DNA of 17,403 nucleotides from an uncultured Catenibacterium sp. (GTDB lineage: Bacteria > Bacillota_I > Bacilli_A > Erysipelotrichales > Coprobacillaceae), in contig NZ_UQGV01000052.1 in assembly GCF_900540665.1 (NCBI RefSeq), positions 1-17,403 on the forward strand, written 5' to 3'. Below, one piece after another: positions 7,412 to 14,700 of this stretch. A program made the translations under genes and the position numbers. Numbering within the stretch: the stretch's first letter is position 1; every line of letters begins with the position of its first letter. The notes under the pieces were generated by a model, which did no database searches, was not told where the DNA came from, and saw only the letters and a list, made by a program, of their open reading frames with translations.

Positions 7412-8609
7412 CTAATAACCAATCTATGATATTGATTACTTTGATACCTTCATAGTTTCCTAACGTATATCTATCTAAAGTAAGGATGATTTTTTCATAA
7501 TTATCCTTAATTTGTTTCAAAGGACGAATTTCTCTATTGAATGTATTCTCATCAACAAGTGATGCTGTGACCTGTATATAAGTATACACATCTTTTTTCT
7601 TTGCGATAAAATCTACTTCTGCACGACCATTTCGTCCAATATTCACATTATATCTTCTTCTTAGTAGTTCAAGATAGACAATATTTTCAATTGTAAAACC
7701 TAAATCATAGAATTGTTTTGGAAGAATATAATTACGAATTCCTGAATCTACAATATAATATTTCTTATTCGACTTTAAGACTTCTTTACCTGAAACATCC
7801 ATGACTTCTACTGGGTAATAAAGATAAGATTCACATAATGCTTCAACATAATTACTAATAGTATTAGGAGAAGTCTTTCTTTCATTAGATTTGAAATAAT
7901 TAGTAATACTACGTATAGAAACAGGACTTCCAACAACACTTGATAAATATTTGGATATAGCTTTAAGTAATGCAATATCAGTTACACTCTTTGAATTTTT
8001 TCTATTAATTCTTTCTTCAATATCCTTTACAATTACAGTATTGTAGATTCCTTCTAGATACATATCAATTTGTTCATTTTGTAATTGTATTTGATTGATA
8101 TAAGGAAAACCACCTGTTTTCATATACTTTTGAAAAGCCTCTTCTTTATCTGTTTGTGGATTATAGACTTCCTTAAATGATAAAGGGAGAACAGGTATTT
8201 CAATATATCGACCACTTAAATAAGTAGCCAACTGGCCAGAAAATATATACGAATTAGAACCTGTAATGTAGATATCTATATTCTCTTTTACGTGAAGGCT
8301 ATCTACAACCTTTTCATAAGAAGGAACATTTTGTATTTCATCCAGAAAAATATACATCATCTTATTCTCTACTAATCTATCTTTAATGTATTGGTAGAGT
8401 TTCTTATAATCCTGTAGATCCTCATATTCAAGTTTTTCAAAGTTAATAGAAACAATTTGTGATGGATCAATCCCGTTATTCACCAGATATTCCTGATACA
8501 ATTTTAAAATTGTACTTTTTCCACAACGTCTAATTCCGGTAAGTACTTTTATAATATTCTGATCTTTCCAGGATAATAACTGTTTTAAGTATTCTTTTCT
8601 TTCAATCAT
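7404..8609 (-). CDS. ATP-binding protein, AAA_14 + DUF4143 family
   Basis: ATPase of 401 aa, a normal full length for this family. The start is ATG 8609, 6 nt after SD AGAGGTG (8616-8622); the in-frame GTG at 8618 overlaps the SD. The Walker A motif is GIRRCGKS (residues 25-32), and Walker B is YIFLDEIQ (Asp90-Glu91). A sensor-type TGSN then LSGRY with PLSFKE follows. The C-terminal DUF4143 part holds a helical/winged region and a PD-(D/E)xK-like fold with EVDFIA and YIQV; the usual Lys of an active nuclease is not obvious. Members are abundant single genes in Firmicutes, Bacteroidetes and archaea. Their role is unknown, with toxin-antitoxin or defence-like functions suggested. It stands alone, with its own promoter and terminator, opposite in direction to its neighbours. 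Confidence 0.88.
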   Translation of the reverse strand: MIERKEYLKQLLSWKDQNIIKVLTGIRRCGKSTILKLYQEYLVNNGIDPSQIVSINFEKLEYEDLQDYKKLYQYIKDRLVENKMMYIFLDEIQNVPSYEKVVDSLHVKENIDIYITGSNSYIFSGQLATYLSGRYIEIPVLPLSFKEVYNPQTDKEEAFQKYMKTGGFPYINQIQLQNEQIDMYLEGIYNTVIVKDIEERINRKNSKSVTDIALLKAISKYLSSVVGSPVSIRSITNYFKSNERKTSPNTISNYVEALCESYLYYPVEVMDVSGKEVLKSNKKYYIVDSGIRNYILPKQFYDLGFTIENIVYLELLRRRYNVNIGRNGRAEVDFIAKKKDVYTYIQVTASLVDENTFNREIRPLKQIKDNYEKIILTLDRYTLGNYEGIKVINIIDWLLEE

Positions 8610-8633
8610 TTTATTCACCTCTATTCTGATTAA

Positions 8634-8662
8634 ATTATATCATATCATTTTAATCAATTCAA
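8634..8662 (-). promoter_or_regulatory. Promoter of the AAA_14/DUF4143 gene
   Basis: On the minus strand -35 TTGAAT (8662-8657) and -10 TATAAT (8639-8634) are 17 nt apart, with TG just before the -10 (extended -10). The SD follows 11 nt downstream, so the mRNA leader is very short. Confidence 0.8.
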
Positions 8663-8679
8663 TTTGTGTTCAAAATAGA

Positions 8680-8772
8680 GAACACTTATGTAAAAATATG
8701 AAATACTATTTAAATTTAAGAACACTTATGTAAAATAATACAATAATATTCAAATATGAGAACATAATAAAA
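8680..8772. repeat. 40-bp-phased direct repeat upstream of the ATPase promoter
   Basis: GAACACTTATGTAAAA occurs at 8680-8695 and 8720-8735, exactly 40 bp apart. A decayed third copy, GAACATAATAAAA, follows at 8760-8772, again at 40 bp. The sequence between copies is AT-rich and less conserved. The block begins about 20 bp upstream of the -35 of the minus-strand ATPase gene, so it may be a row of protein sites on one DNA face or a small tandem duplication. Confidence 0.6.
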
Positions 8773-8790
8773 GGGCAGGTGCCTGCCCTT
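8771..8790 (-). terminator. Terminator of the decayed minus-strand gene
   Basis: AAGGGCAGG (8771-8779) and CCTGCCCTT (8782-8790) form a perfect 9-bp stem with a minimal centre. On the minus strand it is followed by TTATTATG, continuing a T-rich tail. It lies just after the stop of the gene remnant at 8803-9015. Confidence 0.65.
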
Positions 8791-8802
8791 AATGGGTTTT
8801 AA

Positions 8803-9015
8803 TGTGGATTGTGACTATTCTCTATATCTTTAATATTTTTTAACCCATCAATCACAAAAGAGCCAATCATTTCTGCAAGAGATTCGACAATCTCAATACT
8901 TTTGGATTGTTCTTTCTAATAGACTCATTCACTAAAGCATGATAATAATCGTTCTTTAGAATACCCTTCTTATGTTTCTCTAGAGATTCTCTCCGGCATT
9001 GGGCAAAAAGACTTT
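8803..9015 (-). pseudogene. Frameshifted remnant of an unidentified gene
   Basis: No intact ORF exists here, but the minus strand carries two coding-like pieces in different frames that would join into one C-terminus. The first reads LFAQCRRESLEKHKKGIL then LKNDYYHALVNESIRKNNP. A one-base shift near 8905 opens a second frame reading KSIEIVESLAEMIGSFVIDG then LKNIKDIENSHNPH and a TAA stop. No start codon or N-terminus is left, because an in-frame stop precedes the first piece. A good terminator follows at the right place, which supports a former gene. I do not recognise the family. The promoter region of the GH1 gene begins right behind it. Confidence 0.4.
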
Positions 9016-9024
9016 AATATTTTT

Positions 9025-9061
9025 TTCAAGTACAACTATCTTGAAATTCAAGTATATACTT
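9025..9061 (+). promoter_or_regulatory. 33-bp shared regulatory element and palindromes in the bgl promoter
   Basis: TTCAAG (9025-9030), ten bases, then TTGAAATTCAAGTATAT (9041-9057) form an element found again twice before the PL8 gene with the same spacing (27 and 26 of 33 positions identical). Within it CTTGAA-A-TTCAAG (9040-9052) and AAGTATATACTT (9050-9061) are perfect palindromes, and the latter lies between -35 and -10. A repressor bound here would block RNA polymerase. The adjacent LacI-family protein is the obvious candidate, though the site lacks the central CG common in LacI-family operators. Confidence 0.65.
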
Positions 9062-9069
9062 AATAGAAT
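9041..9069 (+). promoter_or_regulatory. Promoter of the GH1-lacI operon
   Basis: -35 TTGAAA (9041-9046) and -10 TAGAAT (9064-9069) are separated by 17 nt. The start point would be near 9076, leaving a leader of about 29 nt with SD AAAGGAG at 9087-9093. Confidence 0.75.
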
Positions 9070-9104
9070 TAAAGAAGAATATACATAAAGGAGCTAATAT
9101 AAAG

Positions 9105-10445
9105 ATGCTAAGAAAAGATTTCTTATGGGGTGGTGCTGTTACTGCTCATCAAAGTGAAGGTGGATATACTGAAGGAGGAAAAGTTCCTGCAGTATGTGAT
9201 TTAACAGTTACTGGTAAGTTCTCAGACTTTAAAGATGGTATTGATGCTTATCATAGATACAAAGAAGACTTTGATTTATATAAAGAGTTAGGCTTTAATG
9301 CATACCGTTTCTCTTTAGACTGGTCTAGACTTATGAGTGATGAGAATACATATAATGAAGAAGGTTTTGCTTTCTATGATGAATTTATTGATGAATTACT
9401 AGAGAGAGGTATAGAACCTATTCCTACACTCTATCACTTTGAAATGCCTGTAATCTTATATGAGAAGTATAATGGTTTTGCGAGTAGAAAAGTTGTTGAT
9501 CTATTTGTAGAATTATGCAAGAAGATCGTAGATCGTTATTGTCATAAAGTAAAATACTGGATTATTTTTAATGAACAGAATGGAATACTACAAAAAGGTC
9601 CAAAGATGTTCTTTGGTGCAGTATGTCCTGAAGGAGAAAACCCTATTACTCTAGATCATCAAATTATGCATAATACATTAATCGCGCATAGTTTGATAAA
9701 TGAATACATTCATCAAAAAGGAGGCTATGTTTTAGGTATGGCCACTATTGTACAAAGTTATCCTGAAACATGTCACCCATTAGATACATTAGAATCTATG
9801 AAAGCTCAAAGTGAAGCATTTGTATTCCTAGATGTTTTTGCGAGAGGACATTACAACAGCTATTTCCTAGCAAATATGAAACAAGAAGGTACTATGCCAG
9901 TTATAGAAGAAGGAGACTTTGAAATACTTAAGAAGGGTAAAACAGATGCCCTTGCGATAAGTTATTATATGTCTACAATTAGTCATTATGGTGAAGAGAG
10001 TTTGACTAATGTAGAAGATGTAGTTATTAAGAAGAACCCTTATTTAGAAATGTCTGAATTTGGATGGACAATAGACCCTATTGGATTACGTATTACATTA
10101 AGACAACTTTATGACAGATATGAAATGCCTATTTATATTGTAGAGAATGGTTATGGATATGATGATCAGTTAGTAGATGGCGTTATTAATGATGATTATC
10201 GTATTGACTATATGAGAAAGCATATTGGAGAGATGAAAAAGGCTGTAGAAGAAGGTGTAGATTGTAGAGGATACTTATCATGGGGTCCTATTGATATCTT
10301 AAGCAGTCGTGCACAGATGAAAAAGAGATATGGTTTTGTCTATGTAAATAGAGATAATGATGACTTAAAGGATATGAGAAGAATTAAGAAGAAGTCATTT
10401 GAATGGTATAAGAATGTAATAAGTAGTAATGGGGAAGTGCTATAA
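9105..10445 (+). CDS. 6-phospho-beta-glucosidase, glycoside hydrolase family 1
   Basis: Cytoplasmic retaining glycosidase of 446 aa, slightly short but complete for GH1. The N-terminus FLWGGAVTAHQSEGGY is the GH1 signature. Glu157 in IIFNEQN is the acid/base, and Glu347 in IVENGYG is the nucleophile. Ser400, Lys407 and Tyr409 (SSRAQMKKRYGFVYVN) have exactly the spacing of the Ser-Lys-Tyr phosphate-binding triad of 6-phospho-glycosidases such as LacG, so the substrate is a 6-phosphorylated disaccharide delivered by a PTS. The residue after the Ser is Ser, not the Trp of 6-phospho-beta-galactosidases, which favours the glucosidase side (inference). SD AAAGGAG is 11 nt before the ATG. The LacI-type regulator starts 16 nt after the stop and is probably cotranscribed. 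No PTS transporter gene is in the window. Confidence 0.9.
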   Translation: MLRKDFLWGGAVTAHQSEGGYTEGGKVPAVCDLTVTGKFSDFKDGIDAYHRYKEDFDLYKELGFNAYRFSLDWSRLMSDENTYNEEGFAFYDEFIDELLERGIEPIPTLYHFEMPVILYEKYNGFASRKVVDLFVELCKKIVDRYCHKVKYWIIFNEQNGILQKGPKMFFGAVCPEGENPITLDHQIMHNTLIAHSLINEYIHQKGGYVLGMATIVQSYPETCHPLDTLESMKAQSEAFVFLDVFARGHYNSYFLANMKQEGTMPVIEEGDFEILKKGKTDALAISYYMSTISHYGEESLTNVEDVVIKKNPYLEMSEFGWTIDPIGLRITLRQLYDRYEMPIYIVENGYGYDDQLVDGVINDDYRIDYMRKHIGEMKKAVEEGVDCRGYLSWGPIDILSSRAQMKKRYGFVYVNRDNDDLKDMRRIKKKSFEWYKNVISSNGEVL

Positions 10446-10461
10446 ACAAAGAGGTAATAAC

Positions 10462-11475
10462 ATGAAAGTGACTATGAAAGATATAGCGAAAGAATTGAAT
10501 ATCTCTATTAATGCTGTATCGATTGCATTAAATGATAAGCCAGGTGTAAGTGAATCAATGCGCCTAAAAATATTAAGAACAGCTGATAAAATGGGATATA
10601 TTAATGAAAAACATCATTATCTTTCAGTCTTTTCTAAATCTAATATTTGTATTCTTATGCAGAGCTATTATGCTAATACAGGACATTTTTATTCTATTGT
10701 ATTACGTTCAATCGTTGAATGTGCAAAACAATTAGGCTATATATCTATTTTGAATTATTTTGAAGATAATCAATTTGAATTCCCAGATTGTATTATAGAT
10801 AGAAAAGTAGCTGGTATTTTAGTGGTTGGTAAAATATCAGATCAGAATTTAAATCAGTTGAAAAATACAGGTATTCCTGTTGTTCTTGTAGATTATACAT
10901 CATTGAGGGATACATGTGATTGTGTTTTGACTCACAATAAACAGGGAGGATATTTAATAACTCAATATGTTCTTGATAAAGGATATAAAAGAGTTGGATT
11001 TTTTGGAGATTTAGAATACTCTTTAAGCTTTTCTGATCGTTTTATTGGATATAAACAAGCTTTAGTAAATAGAAGTATTACATCCGATATAGAATCCTAT
11101 ATAAATCAATATTCCATCTTACATGGAACGGAGAAATACGTATTAGAAAATGATGTTAATGGCATTGTATCATTACTTAAAAAGAGTGAATTACCTGAAG
11201 TTTTTGTGTGTGCCAATGATTCAAATGCATTTATATTGTTGAATGCATTGACTTTAATGAATATAAAAGTACCTGATCAAATAGGTATTACGGGTTTTGA
11301 TGATACACCTCTATGTAATAAAACAATCCCTAAACTTACTACTGTTCAAGTACAAAAAGAATTAATGGGAGAAATTGCTGTAAGTAAACTTATAGATCGT
11401 ATTCATCGTGAAAACGATGTTCAAATGACTCAATTATTATCTACTAAAATAATCGAAAGAGATTCATTGAAATAA
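10462..11475 (+). CDS. LacI-family transcriptional regulator
   Basis: DNA-binding sugar-responsive regulator of 337 aa, normal length. I start it at ATG 10462, after SD AGAGGT about 8 nt upstream; a longer frame opens at 10429 inside the GH1 gene but lacks such a site. The N-terminal helix-turn-helix is MKDIAKELNISINAVSIALN with the following hinge region KPGVSESMRLKIL. The recognition helix has NAVSIAL instead of the common TVSRVL. The rest is a periplasmic-binding-protein-like effector domain, with signatures VAGILVVGK, VFVCANDSNAF and IGITGFDDTPLC then PKLTTVQVQ. It is second in an operon with the 6-phospho-beta-glucosidase and probably controls that operon and, through the shared 33-bp element, the PL8 gene downstream (inference). 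Confidence 0.92.
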   Translation: MKVTMKDIAKELNISINAVSIALNDKPGVSESMRLKILRTADKMGYINEKHHYLSVFSKSNICILMQSYYANTGHFYSIVLRSIVECAKQLGYISILNYFEDNQFEFPDCIIDRKVAGILVVGKISDQNLNQLKNTGIPVVLVDYTSLRDTCDCVLTHNKQGGYLITQYVLDKGYKRVGFFGDLEYSLSFSDRFIGYKQALVNRSITSDIESYINQYSILHGTEKYVLENDVNGIVSLLKKSELPEVFVCANDSNAFILLNALTLMNIKVPDQIGITGFDDTPLCNKTIPKLTTVQVQKELMGEIAVSKLIDRIHRENDVQMTQLLSTKIIERDSLK

Positions 11476-11548
11476 TTATTATTCAAGTTAATCCAGATTG
11501 AAATTAAAGTATATGAAAGGCAATTTATCTAAAGAAAACGGTAGAAAC
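11475..11548 (+). repeat. Direct repeat copy 1 (duplicated promoter-like region)
   Basis: From 11475 this stretch matches 11631 onward at a constant offset of 156 bp: 49 of the first 54 positions are identical, with weaker similarity to about 11548. It contains the shared TTCAAG-N10-TTGAAATT.AAGTATAT element (11482-11514). Its -10-equivalent is decayed (TATCTA rather than TATAAT), and its cre-equivalent is degenerate. It lies directly after the lacI stop and before the operon terminator. Confidence 0.85.
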
Positions 11549-11580
11549 CCCACCTCAATATAAATATAGGTGGGGGTTTT
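11545..11580 (+). terminator. Terminator of the GH1-lacI operon
   Basis: CCCCACCT (11548-11555) pairs with AGGTGGGG (11568-11575) around a 12-nt AT loop. AAA on the left can extend the stem into the T run (11577-11580, then CTTCT), with one bulged G. Confidence 0.88.
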
Positions 11581-11630
11581 CTTCTGTTAATGCATCTAAT
11601 TGAGAAATTCTAGAGTAAGAAAGTGAAATG

Positions 11631-11687
11631 ATTATTATTCAAGTTAATCTAAGTTGAAATTAAAGTATATGAATGGCATTTTATAAT
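11631..11687 (+). promoter_or_regulatory. Direct repeat copy 2 with the PL8 promoter
   Basis: This second copy of the 54-nt repeat holds the shared element at 11638-11670 (TTCAAG, N10, TTGAAATTAAAGTATAT). A consensus -10 TATAAT follows at 11682-11687. The TTGAAA at 11654-11659 is 22 nt before the -10, too far for an ordinary -35; ATTAAA at 11659-11664 has the right spacing but a poor sequence. The promoter may therefore need an activator, or the element may be an operator. Confidence 0.6.
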
Positions 11688-11688
11688 T

Positions 11689-11702
11689 AGAAAGCGATTA
11701 CA
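11689..11702 (+). promoter_or_regulatory. cre-like catabolite control site
   Basis: AGAAAGCGATTACA fits the cre consensus TGWAANCGNTNWCA at every fixed position except the first. It sits just after the -10 TATAAT, over the expected transcription start and directly before the ribosome site, where CcpA would repress. It suggests that the PL8 gene is shut down by preferred sugars. Confidence 0.65.
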
Positions 11703-11718
11703 AAAGGAGGGTTAAGTG

Positions 11719-14700
11719 ATGAATAAAGTAGTAAAACTAATGATTTCTTTGTTTATTGTATTCACAATGTCACTTTCAAATGTTCAGATGACATTCGGAT
11801 TAACATCTAATGAAGAAATAAGTATTATCAAGGGAAGGTTAAAGGAACATTTCTTATCTTTAGATACTATTGATGATGGTTCTAAAGTTAAAACATGTTA
11901 TGTTTCTAAAGCAAGCGATTATCTAAAACTTATAAAAGAGGATGGTTCTTTTGATGATGTTAATTATAAGGCAAATAATAATGCTGCAAATGGAGCAGCA
12001 TGGTCTCCTTATCTAGCGTTAGATCGTCTTCAAGCTATTTCTATAGCTTATAGTAAAGAAGGTAATGCCTTATATAAAAAGCAGGAAGTAGTAAATAAAC
12101 TAGAGAAAGCTATAAAATATTGGGCTGAACAAAATCCTCGTTCAACAAACTGGTGGGAAAATCAAGTAGGCGTACAGCTTCGTTTTTCTAGAATGGCTCT
12201 ATTTCTAGAAGATGTTGTAGGTGAAGATACAGAAAATATCATGTTAAAGAAGCTTTTAGAAAAAGTACCAGTTAAATATGGAACAGGTCAAAATAATCTA
12301 TGGTTTGATCAAAACTATCTTTATTATTATTTGTTGACAGAAGATTCTGAACATTTACATGATATGATTAATAATTATCTAAGTTATTGTTTAGTCACAC
12401 AAAAAGATGATAAAACATCTGAAGCTGTACAAGTAGACAACAGTTTTTATATGCATGGTAAACAGTTTTATTCAAATGGCTATGGAATGTCTATGTTTAG
12501 AGATATGAGTTTCTGGATTTATATGTTGAGAGATACTTCATTTTCATTAGGAAAAGATGTTATTAATCGTATGGCTGATTATATGATTAATGGAACAAGC
12601 TGGACAATTAGAGGAGATATTCAAGAATTATATTTAGGTTATCGTGAATATAAATATTCAGTTGGTTATAAGAATTATGCAGCTGAGTATAGTGAGCCAT
12701 TAAAAAGAATGATTGCTTCTGATAAAACACATGCTAAAGAGTATCAGGACATTTTGAATAATATCGAAAACCCACAGATTACAAATGGTAAAAATGGAAA
12801 CTACTATATGTGGAGATCAGGTTATGCATCCCACATGAGAAATGATTATGGAGTTAATATAAAAATGGATTCCAATGAAATCATTGGAGGAGAATGGAGA
12901 GGAAGCTGGCCTAATGGAAATAAAGGTCAACTCATTTATTGGACTTCATCAGCAGCATCTACTATTAGTGTTGATGGTGATGAATATACTACTGTTTATC
13001 CAACTTATGATTGGGCACATTGTCCTGGAACAACAACTGCTGCAAGATTAGTACAGGATTATTCTAATTCAGGACGTTTTACTAATGGAACAAGTCATAC
13101 TATCGGTGTATCGAATGGACAGTATGGTGCATGTGCTTATGCAATGGATAAAAAAGGAACACAAGTAAAGAAAGGATATTTCTTCTTTGATGATGAAATT
13201 GTAGCATTAGGTTCAGGTATTACATCTAGTGAATCAGTTGAAATCCATACAACACTTAATCAGGCAAAAGCTGATAATGTTTTAGTGGATGGAGATGTGA
13301 TTTCTCAAGATACTACTAAAACTATTAAAAATAGTAAATGGATTTACAATAATAAAGTTGGATATGTTTTCCCAAATGAAACATCAGTAACTGTTTCTAA
13401 TGCATATCAGAAAGACAATCCTTCTTTGTGGGCAGAAGAAAAGAAAGCTTCTACTCCAAGAACATTTAAAGCATATATTAATCATGGAATAAAGCCTAGT
13501 AATCAGTCATATTCTTATATTATTCTGCCAAACAAAACAAGTAAAAAGGTATCAGAATATGCTGATAATAATCCAATCACTATTGTTGCGAATAATGAAA
13601 GTGTTCAAGCAGTTAGAAATGAAAATCTTAAACAGACACAAATAAATTTCTATAAAGCAGGGACATTAGAATATAAAACAGGATATAAAGTAACCGTTGA
13701 TCAGCCTTGTAGTTTAATTATTGATGAATCTGAAGATCAAAGAAAAATCACTCTTGCAGCATCAGAAAATCAAAGTAATACTACAATTCAAGTTAAACTT
13801 GATTATGGTCATACTACTACAAAAACTGACTTAATTACGCCATCAGCACCATATACAGGTTCATCTATGACTTTAAATGAAAATGATAGTAATTTGTATA
13901 ATGCTAGTTCATCTTTATCACCATATGATATCAAACTAGCTTTTGATAATGATATAAGTACTTATTGGCAGAGTAAGTCTAATGATGAAGAATGGGTCAG
14001 CTTTTATGCTGGTAATAGTTATATTTCAGAATTAAATATCAAGTGGGGAAATCATTATGCTTCAGATTTTGATATATATACATCTAAGGATGGTAAAACA
14101 TATACTTATTTAAAATCAGTGAATCAAAAAGATGATTTGAAAGACTCTACTATCAGCATAGGCGGTATATACCCTTATATAAAGATAGTACTGAAGAAAA
14201 CTAAGGATCCTAATTATCAAATTAAAGAAATTATCTGTAAAAGTCAGGATGCATTAACATATAAGAAACCTGTTGAAGTAAGTTCTCAATACAATGATGA
14301 ATTAAAGAAAGAGAATGCTGTTGATGGCAATACAAATACACGATGGGGTTCAAAGAGAGATAGTAATGATAACTGGATTATTGTAGATTTACAGAAAAAT
14401 TGTTCAATTAAGGCTTTAAATATTTTATGGGAAGCCGCATGTTCAGATGAATATAGTATTGAGATTTCTTTAGATAAGAAAAACTGGACTACTGTAAAAG
14501 ATAAATTGAAATCAAATCAATCATTATATGATCAATATTTATTTGATGATAATGTTTATGGTCGTTATTTAAAGATACATTCTACAAAAACTAGAATTGT
14601 TAATGGAAAGAATTATGGAATTAGTATATATGAACTCGTTGCATATGGAAGTGAAGAACAAGAAGATACGAATTATAGTAATATCGCATTAAATAAGTCA

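Noticed and set aside
7404..8609. AAA_14/DUF4143 gene as part of a toxin-antitoxin or defence operon with the NYN/ATP-grasp pair
   Set aside because: It is on the opposite strand with its own promoter and terminator, and this family is commonly a stand-alone gene.
8680..8772. CRISPR array
   Set aside because: There are only two clear repeats and a decayed third, spacers are AT-rich and similar to each other, and no cas genes are present.
8806..8816. GGATTGTGACT resembles the 5' half of a RAT site upstream of the GH1 gene
   Set aside because: The 3' half (AGGCAnnACC) is missing, no overlapping plus-strand terminator follows, and the stretch lies in the minus-strand gene remnant with the real promoter downstream of it.
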